A stretch of 64,000 bases of DNA, taken from NCBI GenBank assembly GCA_050747525.1, contig JBOGOC010000091.1, forward strand, positions 1-64,000. The letters run 5' to 3'. The DNA is from JBOGOC01 sp050747525. GTDB taxonomy: Bacteria > Acidobacteriota > Polarisedimenticolia > JACPZX01 > DASXTC01. The first letter of the stretch is position 1. Each line of letters starts with the position of its first letter. Below are positions 27,201 to 35,859 of the stretch, piece after piece. The notes beneath the pieces are model-generated. The model ran no database searches. It saw nothing but the letters and a program-made list of their open reading frames with translations, and was not told the DNA's origin. The position numbers and the translations under genes are program-made.

Positions 27201-29310
27201 GATCTCCCGTGAGCCAATGTAGCGCTCCAAGTGTCTCCAACACCTCGAAGCGCAGATCGTTCTGATCTGACGGCATGATGAGCAGGGCCTGTGTAAGCCA
27301 CTCGATGGCCTTGGATGTAGCAAATTGACTCATTGCCCTTTTCGCGGCCTGCATCGCTAGTTGTGGCCCGTGCGTGCGGTCCATGGCTGCTAGATGGTGA
27401 AAGGCGATCTTGTCGAGGCGTGCATCTTGGTGAAGAGGCGGGAAAGACTCCAAGAGTGTCGCCAGGTCGAGATGCAAGCGTCGTCGCGACACGGCGGAGA
27501 TGGATGAGTACACATGATGTCTGAGGTATTCATGTCGTATCGCGTAGGCTGTAGCGAAGGTAGTCTCGACAGCTTGAACAATACCTTTGTCGTGAAGCTC
27601 CGATAGGGTGGCGGTAATATCGATCCTGGAGTCACCGCTATATCGCGACAGTAGACGGCTATCGAGTGGATCGGGGTCGATCGACATCAACCGAAGAAGT
27701 TCGCGGGATCTTGCGGAGAGTGTGGACAGCGCCGAACGGGCCAAGGATGTGAACGTGGTTTCGACGGGTAGATGTGAATCGTCGATCATGAGAGCGAATC
27801 CACCGCGGACTCGTTTAGTGGGTCGGAGTTGGAATGCTAGCTGGTTGAGTGCCTCGGTAAGCAAGAATGGATTGCCCTTGGTGAGTTCAAAGAGTTTGTT
27901 ACCGATGGCCTCAACAGACGCAGTGTCACACACGTAGGCGCGCACGGCGTCCCTAACCTGTAGGGCATCCAGTGGCGACAGGTGAACAATACGGTGCGAA
28001 TCGCGGACCGCTATCCAATCGATGAACTGCCTGACGTGAGGTGTCAGGGGCCGCTCCGTGGAGACGGTTGCAATGACGAAGGGGGAGTTCGGTCGAGCAA
28101 GGAGTAGGCGTAATAGTGCCAATGAGTCAGAATCTGCTTGGTGTAGGTCGTCCAGTAGAATAAACCTTGGGCAGCGAGGAGAAGTTAGGAGGGCCTCCAC
28201 AAGATGATGGAGGGCCCGTATTCGATCGTTGTCGTGGCCTGAGTGAGTGAGCGTTCCAGATGTGAGATAGGGCAGGTAGTGACTGAGCCATGCGGGCGCC
28301 TCCTCCAGCGGTGAAACAGGGGCGTGCGGGTCAGTGCGTTTGTCATCTAGGTAACGTGAGAGAAGGTCGTACAGGTCAAAGTACTGGGCTCCAATAGGAA
28401 TGGTGAGGGTTCGATAACCCGCGACTTGGAGACTGTGGACAGTGCCTACCAGCAAGTGCGTCTTTCCAAGCCCCTTGTCTCCCAAGACCAGACAAAGCCT
28501 GGGCGTGGTGGAAAGTGCATGCGTATCGGCAGAAGTAGCTACATTCCAGATTTTGTTCGGAAGGTCCTGAGAGGCTACAACAGCTGATAAATGGGTTCGA
28601 AAATGCTCTTGAGAGAATGTGTTCTTTGAAATGTCCGGCAAGGCCTCGAGTACCTGGGATGGTGTCCAACAGGAAGTGCTAGTGCATAGTTCCGTGACAA
28701 CCCTTCTGAACGCTAGTTGTTGGTCATCAGTTGGAGGGTTGTTCTGGGCCAAGTGCGTGGAAATCATTGTTGCGAGGGAGCGAAGGTTGCGGGAGATCAT
28801 CGTAGCTAGAACATGAGACGTCTCGGGCTGTTGTGCTGGATATGCGTCGTCACGAGTACCCACGTAGAACAGGGCACTCGTGAAACATGGTGTTAGAAGA
28901 TCTGTAGTGGTCACAGATATGTCAGTCAGCGAAAGTGTGATATATGCAATGCCGCGCGAGTAAAGGTAATCAAGTGCGTCGACAAGCTGAAGGAAGATAT
29001 TTCGAAGCTGCTGGTTATTGAAGCGATGAGAATCCAACGAGTCTTTGGAATGCCCCGATGCGGTGTAGTAGTGTCCGAACTCAGGGCATGTCCCAAACTC
29101 CAGGGCAGAGAATAGGTTGGGATGCCGAAGCGACGCATGCAAGAGGAAGGTGGAAGTCAGGTCGGTCGTACTTTGACTGAACTGCGGGCACAGGCGAGGT
29201 GCAATGAGGCGTACGTCGGTGCCAGTCAGTGTGTCGTGTGCGACGAGGGACGAGGTTGCAGCGTGCTTGTCAGCTAGGACGTAGCGGGCGTCAACGAAGT
29301 ATTGTGACAT
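24235..29310 (-). CDS. Pseudokinase-ATPase-TPR-GAF-sigma-54 activator, one polypeptide
   Basis: 1691 residues. Residues ~1-170 follow a Ser/Thr kinase fold, but the catalytic loop reads YITLSLTD where H-R-D-x-K would stand, and the ATP lysine and DFG are missing: a pseudokinase. An AAA_16/STAND-type ATPase follows (Walker A GDKGLGKTH near 276, Walker B FILLDDLH), then TPRs from about 640 to 1180 (AAYSLLVLGIVNTVNGCYEQ), and a GAF domain near 1200-1330. A complete sigma-54 AAA+ domain comes next (GESGTGKE near 1378, GAFSGA, LFLDEVTN, YYRLNVVTLRLPPLRERQSD). The end is a Fis-type helix (ARIEDALRQAGGDKSAAARIL) with an odd recognition helix. Such multi-sensor activators occur in Myxococcota and Acidobacteriota. 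Targets are unknown; signal input is probably via the ATPase/TPR and GAF parts. Confidence 0.9.
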   Translation of the reverse strand: MSQYFVDARYVLADKHAATSSLVAHDTLTGTDVRLIAPRLCPQFSQSTTDLTSTFLLHASLRHPNLFSALEFGTCPEFGHYYTASGHSKDSLDSHRFNNQQLRNIFLQLVDALDYLYSRGIAYITLSLTDISVTTTDLLTPCFTSALFYVGTRDDAYPAQQPETSHVLATMISRNLRSLATMISTHLAQNNPPTDDQQLAFRRVVTELCTSTSCWTPSQVLEALPDISKNTFSQEHFRTHLSAVVASQDLPNKIWNVATSADTHALSTTPRLCLVLGDKGLGKTHLLVGTVHSLQVAGYRTLTIPIGAQYFDLYDLLSRYLDDKRTDPHAPVSPLEEAPAWLSHYLPYLTSGTLTHSGHDNDRIRALHHLVEALLTSPRCPRFILLDDLHQADSDSLALLRLLLARPNSPFVIATVSTERPLTPHVRQFIDWIAVRDSHRIVHLSPLDALQVRDAVRAYVCDTASVEAIGNKLFELTKGNPFLLTEALNQLAFQLRPTKRVRGGFALMIDDSHLPVETTFTSLARSALSTLSARSRELLRLMSIDPDPLDSRLLSRYSGDSRIDITATLSELHDKGIVQAVETTFATAYAIRHEYLRHHVYSSISAVSRRRLHLDLATLLESFPPLHQDARLDKIAFHHLAAMDRTHGPQLAMQAAKRAMSQFATSKAIEWLTQALLIMPSDQNDLRFEVLETLGALHWLTGDLAKSQEAYQEMLLVSRLTNRPSKEALAIRELAWVLAEVGDLPRSLSYAKLAESAYDALDDLKGATRAVLIQAQSLRKKGDLAEASHLCRRALASAERTTDVYCQSLGLVLEGLIENDLGNQDTALRHLLAAKSLKEQINDVAGLVIVLNNIGLVYLEQGRVQQAEPYFRSCLDEAKSKGLSLACTLSSINLGEACLHTGQLSTAAQLLNEAHALAQASSRRQFAAYSLLVLGIVNTVNGCYEQAVAHLTNSERDLADSGAHSDRCLALLALADLYSKLGLKDQSRRVMFEAEVLARRVESLRVRTTFACLQSTLAETHLLPLIAEARAGGRILDLVDLLLRQAQVRGFHPNADVQSLLSEAYSLAHANKLRIAEGRILLSKGICLYSHSPEEASECFRLASDLFRSFGARSLLLEALYQCARLAERDHQRKASFALEEASSLFGELASEIADENTRASYLGTYEALQSTLLANRSHTGCAIQSFSDTSLSNGERTEGGDSYSSATPLPTLITTLLDQAIQTIGAESGHLLVSSGTELRVLVTRNARGALGIDSQSSVDRFAMHVLDRSVVNSDRSEMTCPLRLGGRVRGAVHFKAWANGLPFQDSDMESVRAQIDQIERSIVAAQRHSIQVIVSTRTTSPVFSRHSLLGESPAMQKLFKMMDAVIKADCNVLLVGESGTGKELVARSIHFGGRRKTGEFVPLDCGAIPENLVESELFGHRRGAFSGADTDKKGLLEEADGGTLFLDEVTNTSLSFQAKLLRALQSGEFRRLGENAVRRVDARIIAATNMDIESVIKDGRFREDLYYRLNVVTLRLPPLRERQSDIPMLAEYFARRFCEERGMAYKGIGRGALLRLQAYAWPGNVRELEHAVHAALVVSGDGMVRRDALPERILGDSLDEVRDLLEVATLSVGSHAGAVEHDLAVGSTTSTPRDDEKARIEDALRQAGGDKSAAARILGWTAMNTQKTPPARDRVLQFLRDEGSWKKCG

Positions 29311-29418
29311 TCTGCGGGCTCAGTATGCCAGCAAAATATCGGGTTCCGGCAGATCAAAGGCAAATCACCCGCTCGGAATGTGAGGGAGGATACGTTCCAG
29401 CTGCGAAGAAAGATCGTC

Positions 29419-29634
29419 CTAGGCGATCCTAATTGCGAATACACTCAATAACAGACCTACAAACCATTCGGATGGCTCGGTTGCACGATCTGTTGTGGAA
29501 GACGTTGAGGATGCAAGAGGCTCGGTCTCCACAGCTCGCAAAGGTACTCCGTGCCAGCCTGTGCCTGCGAGGATTACTTGGGAGTTGCCAGCCACTACAC
29601 AAAGAAGAACAAGTACAAATAGAACTCGACGCAT
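29419..29634 (-). CDS. Small secreted or membrane protein
   Basis: 71 residues from the ATG at 29634, preceded by GGGAGG with good spacing, which decides the start over 29676. The N-terminus (RRVLFVLVLLCVVAGNSQV) is a signal peptide. The middle is Ser/Thr-rich (LASSTSSTTDRATEPS) and the C-terminus is again hydrophobic (WFVGLLLSVFAIRIA), so it may be a hairpin or a C-terminally anchored peptide. Function unknown. It lies between the hybrid kinase and the sigma-54 activator genes on the same strand. Confidence 0.55.
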   Translation of the reverse strand: MRRVLFVLVLLCVVAGNSQVILAGTGWHGVPLRAVETEPLASSTSSTTDRATEPSEWFVGLLLSVFAIRIA

Positions 29635-29763
29635 ATGTGCTCCCTCCCGAGGATGCCAACGGTCGTCCTGAAGCATGCGGCATGCCGCGTGAGAGGTTGT
29701 GAATAAGTGGTATTGATTACAGCAATTTCCGGGAACGTCTGGGCCAGGAGAGATTGGGGGCGG

Positions 29764-29778
29764 GTCTCAGAGTGAGAC
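29764..29778 (-). terminator. Short hairpin after the hybrid kinase gene
   Basis: Perfect 6-base inverted repeat GTCTCA / TGAGAC with a 3-base loop, ten bases beyond the stop of the kinase gene. There is no T-run, so it may be a weak or Rho-assisted stop, or a stabilising 3' end. Confidence 0.3.
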
Positions 29779-29787
29779 TCGGGGTCT

Positions 29788-32700
29788 CTAGAATTCCGAT
29801 GCTGAGCTCTGGATCCAATGTTCCACCCGCTCCAGAAGGAAGGCGCGCTCGACGGGCTTCGTGATGTAGTCATCGCAACCAGCCGCGAGAGCTTTTTCAC
29901 GGTCTCCCGGCATGGCGGCGGCCGTCAGGGCGATCACGGGTATGTCCTGGACGGCTGGATTTGCCTTGATCGCCCTGGTGGCCTCATGGCCGCCCATGAC
30001 GGGCATCATCATGTCCATCAACACGATGTCGGGCTGTAGCTTCTCGATCTTGTCGAGCGCTTCGCGGCCGTTGTCAGCAACCTGAACCTCGTACCCCTCG
30101 GACGCCAGCATCAGCTGAAGGGTGTATTGGTTGGCCGCATCATCTTCCACGAGAAGGATCACGCCTGTCGAGGGATTCTGCGCGGGCACGAACGGGCCCA
30201 TGGGAACTGTGGTCTGGGGGACGTCTGATGGGAGCAGTGTCTTTCCTTCCGAGGAGGCCTTGGGCTCGACCTGAGGGAGCGTCTTGAGAATGCTCCCGAT
30301 CTCCGAGAGCATTCTGGCGGGCTCCAATGGGTTCTTGAGAAACACTCGTTCCGCGTGGTTCTTCAGCTTCGCCTGCTCACTGAGTGTGAGGTCCTTTGCT
30401 GTGTAGATCACGACAGGGATGCTGCTCGTCTCCGGATGTTTCTTCAGTGCATCAAGCACCTGGAAGCCATCCATCTCGGGCATGTTCAGGTCGAGCATGA
30501 TGAGATCCGGCTTCTCCCGGGTCGCAGTCGCAATTCCCTCATGGCCGCTGGAGGCATGAAGGACCTGGTACTTGCTCTCCGGAAGCAGCCGGGTCATCAG
30601 ATCCGAGTCCACGATGTTGTCATCGACGATGAGAATCCGCTTCACGTCTTTGCGTTCGGACCATTGAATCTGATAGATGGTGTCGGATATCGCTGCCTCA
30701 CTGACTGGCTTGACGAGATAGCGGTACGCTCCAAGGCAGAAGCCGCGCTCCTGGTTGTCGAGCACGGATGCAATGATGACAGGGATGTTTCGTGTCTCTG
30801 GATCACTCTTCAGCTCCGACAGGACGTCCCAGCCATTCTTCTTCGGAAGGACGAGGTCCAGGGTGATGGCGATGGGCTTGTACTTCTTGGCCTTCTGAAG
30901 CACCTCGTTACCGTCGCGGGCGAACACCACCTGGCAACCGTTGCGGTTCAGGTACTTCTTCATGATGTAGAGGTTGTCCAGCTCGTCTTCGGCGACCAGG
31001 ACGGTGGGCCTTCCTTCGACCAGGCCGGCCACGGAATCATCGGAGGTATTGATGAGAGCCGGCTCCGGTACCTGCATGCGAACACGGCGGAGAGTCTCAA
31101 CGGCCGTGGCCGGCACGGGAGACGATGGAACGTAGGGTACGGTCAAGGCAAACGTCGAACCTTGTCCGAGCACGCTGCGGACGGTGAGCGTCCCTCCCAT
31201 CAGCTCCGCCATTCTCTTGGAAATGGTCAGGCCCAGTCCTGTGCCGCCGTACTTTCTGGTGGTTGACCCATCGGCCTGGTGGAACTCCTCGAAAATGCGG
31301 TCGAGCGCCTCGGCGGCGATGCCGATCCCTGTATCCGAGATAAAGAAGGACAACGTCGATGTATCCTTCTGAAACGACACGGCCAGAGACACCTCGCCGC
31401 GGTCGGTAAACTTGATCGCGTTCCCCAGAAGATTGACGAGGATCTGTCGGAGTTTGTGCTCGTCGCTCGTGATGTACTGCGGGAGGTCAGCACTGGTTTT
31501 GACGGACAGGGAAAGGTTCTTGTCCTCGGCCAGGGGTCGCAGAGTATCCGACACGAGCGTGATGAGGGTGCCAAGCGACATCGAGACCTTCTCGACACTC
31601 ATTCTCCCCGCCTCGATCTTCGACAGATCGAGCACGTCGTTGATCAGCCTGAGAAGCGACTTGCCGCTCCGATGAATGGTCGTGATCTGCTTCATCTGCT
31701 CTTCGTTCAGAGTGCCGCTCATCTCGTTGGCCATGATGTCCGAAAGGGCCAGGACCGCGTTGAGCGGGGTACGCAGCTCATGCGACATGTTCGCCAGGAA
31801 CTGGCTCTTCATCCGATTTGCCTCGAGCACCTTCTTGTTCTGAGCCTCGATCTGACGGTTCTTGCGCTGCAGCTCGTCCGTGCGGTCCCTGACCGTTCTC
31901 TCCAGGCCAGCGTTGATGTCGAGGGTTCTGCGATGTGCCGCTTTGAGATTCTCGAGCATCGACGACAGTGTGTCAGCGAGCCTGCCAATCTCGTTCCCGG
32001 AAGGGGCTGAGAAACTGAGGTGCAGGTCGCCCTGCCGGATCCGGTCAGCCGACGTTGCGAGGTTCTCAAGTGGTCGGAGGAGCCTTCGGGAAGCGGCCAT
32101 GACCACCGGAACGGCAGCGAGAAGGAAGGCGAGACCGATGAACACGGATCTGTTGCGGACCTGAGCGATGGGGGCAACGCTTTCCGCACGCGATGCGACG
32201 GCGGCGACGGTCCAGTTCAGAGGCCCGAGGCTGGACGGCCGCATGAGCCGGGAATGACCAAGAAGCCAGCGGCCAGTCGCCTCGGAGCCATCAGGAGGAG
32301 AGAACTCCTCGACTCCCCGCAGAGACGCCTGCAGAAGGGGCGCGATGGAAGACAGGCTGGAATCATCGCGGATGTCACGAAATACGCTATGAGCGTCAGG
32401 ATGACTCAGAATGATCCCGTCGTCGGAGACGAGGATGACGTAGCCGCCTCCACCAACCTGGGCGGATCGAACGAGCTGCTGGATGGCCTTGAAGTTGAAG
32501 ACGACTTTGATGACGCCGATGGGGGGGCGGGGATCGTCGGGAATCGCCATGGCTACGGCATAGGAGTAACAAGCGGCTGATGCGTCGTACTCGAGTCGGC
32601 CGAAGTACAGGCGCTGAGCGACAGCGAGCTGCCACCAAGGCTCGTCGTTCTGGCGGAAATCACTCGTGGGGTTCGAGGAGACCGCGTGGATTCCGTAGCG

Positions 32701-33117
32701 ATCGGTCACGATGAGTTCGGCGAGGTAGGGATGGGCCTCCTTGAGGTCGTTGAGGAATGAATGCACCTCACCAGGGAAAGGCCGCCCTGACAGCGCGGTG
32801 GCCACCATCTCTTCCGAGGCGTTCTCCAATCGCCGTTGCTGGGTCCAATCCGTCGCAACGAGTGCCGCCTGCTTCAGGGTTGGAGTCAACGACAGGACCT
32901 GGGTCTCCCGGATGCGTTCCTCGAGCTCCCTGCTGATTGCCTGAAGAGTCTCGTCAACAGTGAAGAGCATCTCCTGCCGGATACGCTCTTCGAGGACTCT
33001 CGAATTCAACTGGTAGGTGAGGTAGCTGAGGAGGACGACGAGAGTGATGGACAGGGATGCGTAGACCAGGGCAATCTCACTGGAGAGACTTTTCCAGGCA
33101 GGACGCGGCAGACGCAT
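29788..33117 (-). CDS. Hybrid sensor histidine kinase with Cache-type sensor and three receivers
   Basis: 1109 residues. A first membrane helix (about 13-35), a ~280-residue periplasmic Cache-type sensor, a second helix (about 322-345) and a HAMP segment (PLENLATSADRIRQGDL) lead to HisKA with H446 in FLANMSHELRTPL. A full HATPase follows (NLLGNAIKFTD, DTGIGI, GGTGLGL). Three receivers follow at about 700-805, 825-940 and 983-1105. Their acidic sites are visible as VAEDE/LDLVLP, IVDDN/LDLNMP and LVEDD/MDMMMP; the second has LKNP in place of K-P. It starts 12 bases after the diguanylate cyclase stop, so both belong to one operon. The signal is a small extracellular ligand by family analogy. Confidence 0.92.
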   Translation of the reverse strand: MRLPRPAWKSLSSEIALVYASLSITLVVLLSYLTYQLNSRVLEERIRQEMLFTVDETLQAISRELEERIRETQVLSLTPTLKQAALVATDWTQQRRLENASEEMVATALSGRPFPGEVHSFLNDLKEAHPYLAELIVTDRYGIHAVSSNPTSDFRQNDEPWWQLAVAQRLYFGRLEYDASAACYSYAVAMAIPDDPRPPIGVIKVVFNFKAIQQLVRSAQVGGGGYVILVSDDGIILSHPDAHSVFRDIRDDSSLSSIAPLLQASLRGVEEFSPPDGSEATGRWLLGHSRLMRPSSLGPLNWTVAAVASRAESVAPIAQVRNRSVFIGLAFLLAAVPVVMAASRRLLRPLENLATSADRIRQGDLHLSFSAPSGNEIGRLADTLSSMLENLKAAHRRTLDINAGLERTVRDRTDELQRKNRQIEAQNKKVLEANRMKSQFLANMSHELRTPLNAVLALSDIMANEMSGTLNEEQMKQITTIHRSGKSLLRLINDVLDLSKIEAGRMSVEKVSMSLGTLITLVSDTLRPLAEDKNLSLSVKTSADLPQYITSDEHKLRQILVNLLGNAIKFTDRGEVSLAVSFQKDTSTLSFFISDTGIGIAAEALDRIFEEFHQADGSTTRKYGGTGLGLTISKRMAELMGGTLTVRSVLGQGSTFALTVPYVPSSPVPATAVETLRRVRMQVPEPALINTSDDSVAGLVEGRPTVLVAEDELDNLYIMKKYLNRNGCQVVFARDGNEVLQKAKKYKPIAITLDLVLPKKNGWDVLSELKSDPETRNIPVIIASVLDNQERGFCLGAYRYLVKPVSEAAISDTIYQIQWSERKDVKRILIVDDNIVDSDLMTRLLPESKYQVLHASSGHEGIATATREKPDLIMLDLNMPEMDGFQVLDALKKHPETSSIPVVIYTAKDLTLSEQAKLKNHAERVFLKNPLEPARMLSEIGSILKTLPQVEPKASSEGKTLLPSDVPQTTVPMGPFVPAQNPSTGVILLVEDDAANQYTLQLMLASEGYEVQVADNGREALDKIEKLQPDIVLMDMMMPVMGGHEATRAIKANPAVQDIPVIALTAAAMPGDREKALAAGCDDYITKPVERAFLLERVEHWIQSSASEF

Positions 33118-33129
33118 TTAAGGGCCGGG

Positions 33130-34017
33130 TCAACTGGCCCGGACCATGTTTCTTCCGGAGGACTTGGCGGAGTAGAGCGCATGGTCGGCCCGCGCAATGA
33201 GCTCATCGGGCCCCGTGATCCCCTCTTCGGGAAACAACGAAACCCCGCTGCTGACGGTCACGGGCAGCCGCTCGTTCTTCCAGACGACCCCACGTGTCTC
33301 CACGTCGGCGCGGATGCGCTCGGCCACGCGCAGGGCGCCGTTGCGGTCGTTCTCGAAGAGGACCAGCAGGAATTCCTCGCCGCCGTATCGCACCGCCAGG
33401 TCGCTCTTGCGCACGTGGCTGCGGATGATGGCCGCCACCTGGCGTAGCGCTTCGTCCCCCGCCGCGTGCCCGTAGGTGTCGTTGATCTTCTTGAAGTGGT
33501 CGATGTCCAGCACGATGCAGGCCAGCGTCTGCCCGTAGCGGCGGGCGCGGGCGAACTCTTCCTGGAGCCGCTGCGAGAGGTAGCGCCGGTTGTACATGCC
33601 GGTCAGGTCGTCGGTCTGCGACAGGGTGCGCACCTTGTCCTCGGCGGTGCGCACGCGCACCATGACCGCCACGCGGGCCAGCAGCTCCTCGTTGTTGAAG
33701 GGCTTGGTGATGTAGTCGTTGGCTCCCAGCTCGAGACCGCGCACGATCTCTTCCTGGTCGGTGTGGCGCGCGGTCAGGAACACGATGGGGATCATCGTGG
33801 TGCGCGGGTCGGCCTTGAGGCGGCGGCACACCTCGTAGCCGTCCATCACCGGCATATGGATGTCGAGCAGGATGGCGTCGGGGAGGTTCTCGGCGGCCAG
33901 CCTCAGGGCCTCGGGTCCGCAGGAGGCCCAGAAGACGTTGTAGCCGCGCGACTCGAGGACCAGACGGAGGGCGTAGAGATTGGCCTCCTCGTCGTCCACG
34001 ATCAGCACCATCGCCAT
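33130..34017 (-). CDS. Receiver-GGDEF diguanylate cyclase (PleD-like)
   Basis: 295 residues. An N-terminal receiver has D8/D9 (IVDDE), phospho-acceptor D52 (LLDIHMP), T82 and K105, and is followed by a GGDEF domain with intact GGEEF at 212-216. The inhibitory I-site RKSD is at 203-206, five residues before the active motif. It should make cyclic-di-GMP when phosphorylated and be product-inhibited. ATG at 34017 with AGGAACGACC upstream. It is the first gene of an operon with the triple-receiver hybrid kinase, its probable phosphodonor. The C-terminus (ADHALYSAKSSGRNMV) is the usual end of the domain, so the gene is complete. Confidence 0.95.
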   Translation of the reverse strand: MAMVLIVDDEEANLYALRLVLESRGYNVFWASCGPEALRLAAENLPDAILLDIHMPVMDGYEVCRRLKADPRTTMIPIVFLTARHTDQEEIVRGLELGANDYITKPFNNEELLARVAVMVRVRTAEDKVRTLSQTDDLTGMYNRRYLSQRLQEEFARARRYGQTLACIVLDIDHFKKINDTYGHAAGDEALRQVAAIIRSHVRKSDLAVRYGGEEFLLVLFENDRNGALRVAERIRADVETRGVVWKNERLPVTVSSGVSLFPEEGITGPDELIARADHALYSAKSSGRNMVRAS

Positions 34018-34174
34018 GGTCGTTCCTCTCCCGTGAGCAGGCTCAGGGAATATAGGAACCGCTCTGCGGCACGCAAACGGACCATAGGCATGTGGGCATT
34101 GAATGTGACAGTGCCGGGGCCGCGGGCGTTTTCCCCGGGGGCCGACGACGGCGACGATCCGGCCGGTCAGGAAA

Positions 34175-35074
34175 TCAAAGAAGAAGATCCGCGACCGTGG
34201 CGGCGCACAAGATGACCGAGACCCATCCGTTGAGGGTGAAGAAGGCCCGGTTCACCCGCGACAGGTCGTCGGCGCTCACGATGCGATGCTCGTGCACCAG
34301 CACGCCGGCGGTGAGGGCGACGCCCCCGAAGTAGATCCACGACAGCTCCGCCCGCGGGGCCACGGCCCAGGGGACCGCGGCGAGCGCCGCCACCATCCCC
34401 ACGTGCAGCGCGCTCGACACGCGCAGCGCGCGCGCCACCCCCAGCGCGGCCGGGATCGAACGCAGGCCCTGCGCCCGATCGAAGCCCACGTCCTGGCAGG
34501 CGTAGATGATGTCGAACCCGGCCGTCCACGTGAGCACCGCCGCGGCCAGCAGCACCGGCGCCCAGGAGGCCGGCCCGTCCACCGCGATCCAGGCCCCCAC
34601 CGGGGCGATGGCCAGCGCCAGCCCCAGCGCCACGTGCGACAGCGAGGTCACGCGCTTGGTGTACGAGTACCCCAGCACGATCGCCAGCGCCACCGGAGAC
34701 AGGATCAGGCAGGTCTGCGACAAGGCGGCGCAGGCGCCCACGAACAGCGCCACCGCCCCCGCGAGCACGCGCCACGCCCAGTCGACCGTCAGCCTGCCGC
34801 TGGGCAACGGGCGCGCGGCGGTGCGGGGGTTGGCGGCGTCGATGTCGCGATCGGCGATGCGGTTGAAGCACATGGCGGCCGTGCGGGCTCCCGCCATGGC
34901 GGCCACGATCCACAGGGCCTGGTGGGCGGTGGGGCTGCCGGCCGCTCCCAGGAACATCCCCATCACGGCGAACGGGAGCGCGAAGAGCGTGTGGGGGAAG
35001 GCCACCAGCTCCCCGGTCAGGCGCGCGCGCTGCGACGCCGCGGCCAGCACCGAGGCCATCCCCCCTCCGGTCAT
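34175..35074 (-). CDS. ubiA: UbiA-family prenyltransferase (menaquinone/ubiquinone type)
   Basis: 299 residues, a normal length. It carries both Asp-rich prenyl-diphosphate motifs, NRIADRDIDAANPRT and YACQDVGFDRAQG, and about eight hydrophobic helices. The enzyme attaches a polyprenyl chain to an aromatic acid in the inner membrane. Pairing with ubiX and the anaerobe/Acidobacteria-like setting suggest the futalosine menaquinone pathway (MqnP) rather than ubiquinone, but no mqn gene is in the window. The ATG at 35074 overlaps the ubiX stop (ATGA); an ATG at 35059 after GGAGGGGGG is an alternative start. Confidence 0.88.
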   Translation of the reverse strand: MTGGGMASVLAAASQRARLTGELVAFPHTLFALPFAVMGMFLGAAGSPTAHQALWIVAAMAGARTAAMCFNRIADRDIDAANPRTAARPLPSGRLTVDWAWRVLAGAVALFVGACAALSQTCLILSPVALAIVLGYSYTKRVTSLSHVALGLALAIAPVGAWIAVDGPASWAPVLLAAAVLTWTAGFDIIYACQDVGFDRAQGLRSIPAALGVARALRVSSALHVGMVAALAAVPWAVAPRAELSWIYFGGVALTAGVLVHEHRIVSADDLSRVNRAFFTLNGWVSVILCAATVADLLL

Positions 35075-35673
35075 CTGTCCCAGCGGGGGCCCGCGTGCGG
35101 CAGGCCCAGGTGGTCCAGCACGCGCTCGACGTAGCGATCCACCACGTCGTCGATGGTGCGCGGGTGATGGTAGAAGGTGGGCGTGATGGGGAGCACGATG
35201 GCCCCCGCGCGCGTGACGGTGAGCATGTTCTCGATCTGGATGAGCGACAGGGGGGCCTCGCGCACCCCCAGGATCAGGCGGCGCCGCTCTTTGAGGGCCA
35301 CCTCGGCCGCGCGGTGGATGAGGTTGCGCGAGCTGCCGGCCGCGATGGTCCCCAGCGTGCCGGTGCTGCAGGGGACGATGGCCATGCCCGCCACCACGTG
35401 AGAGCCGCTGGCGATGGAGGCCCCCACGTGAGCCTCCTCGAACCAGCGCACCTTGGACGACCCGCCGTCCATGACGGCGCGCATGGCGGCCATGCCGGCC
35501 TCGGCCGGCCCCAGCTCTTCGCGCGCCACCATCAGGGCCGAGCCCGACATCACCGCGTTGACGTGCCCGACCTCGGGATGCGCCGTCAGGGCGGCGATCA
35601 GCCGGCGCGCGCAGGCGCTGCCACTCGCCCCGGTCACGGCCACGGTGAACTCGCGCATCGCCTGAGTGCTCAT
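35071..35673 (-). CDS. ubiX: UbiX-like flavin prenyltransferase
   Basis: 200 residues; the ATG at 35658 (MREFTVAVTG) is an alternative start and fits the family N-terminus better. It begins with the FMN-binding phrase VAVTGASGS and carries the later family motifs VPCSTGTLGTIAAGSS, IHRAAEVALKERRRL and MLTVTRAGAIVLP. UbiX joins dimethylallyl phosphate to FMN, making the prenylated cofactor of UbiD-type decarboxylases; no ubiD is present here. It is the first gene of a two-gene overlapping operon with ubiA. A weak TAGAAT element lies just upstream on the minus strand. Confidence 0.92.
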   Translation of the reverse strand: MSTQAMREFTVAVTGASGSACARRLIAALTAHPEVGHVNAVMSGSALMVAREELGPAEAGMAAMRAVMDGGSSKVRWFEEAHVGASIASGSHVVAGMAIVPCSTGTLGTIAAGSSRNLIHRAAEVALKERRRLILGVREAPLSLIQIENMLTVTRAGAIVLPITPTFYHHPRTIDDVVDRYVERVLDHLGLPHAGPRWDR

Positions 35674-35698
35674 GAGGATGGCTGCGATTCTAGCAGAG

Positions 35699-35728
35699 TT
35701 GCTATCGAGACCTGACCTGAAGTATAAA
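35699..35728 (+). promoter_or_regulatory. Candidate sigma-70 promoter in the ubiX/propeptide gap
   Basis: TTGCTA (35699-35704), an 18-base spacer and TATAAA (35723-35728), pointing right toward the gene at 35860 and then larB. The leader would be about 125 bases. Confidence 0.4.
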
Positions 35729-35859
35729 ACGGCTTCGGCACAATCCCCTGCCCGGGGAAGCGGTGGATTCGTGTGTCTCGACCCTCCACGGATGTCCTGC
35801 CCCTCTCGCTGCCCGATCCCTCGTCAACCAGGAGTCGATGTCCGTGGAGGAGCCTTCCC

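Noticed and set aside
34018..34174. GC-rich imperfect inverted repeats between ubiA and the cyclase gene as a terminator
   Set aside because: Pairing is broken in several places and there is no T-run on the minus strand.
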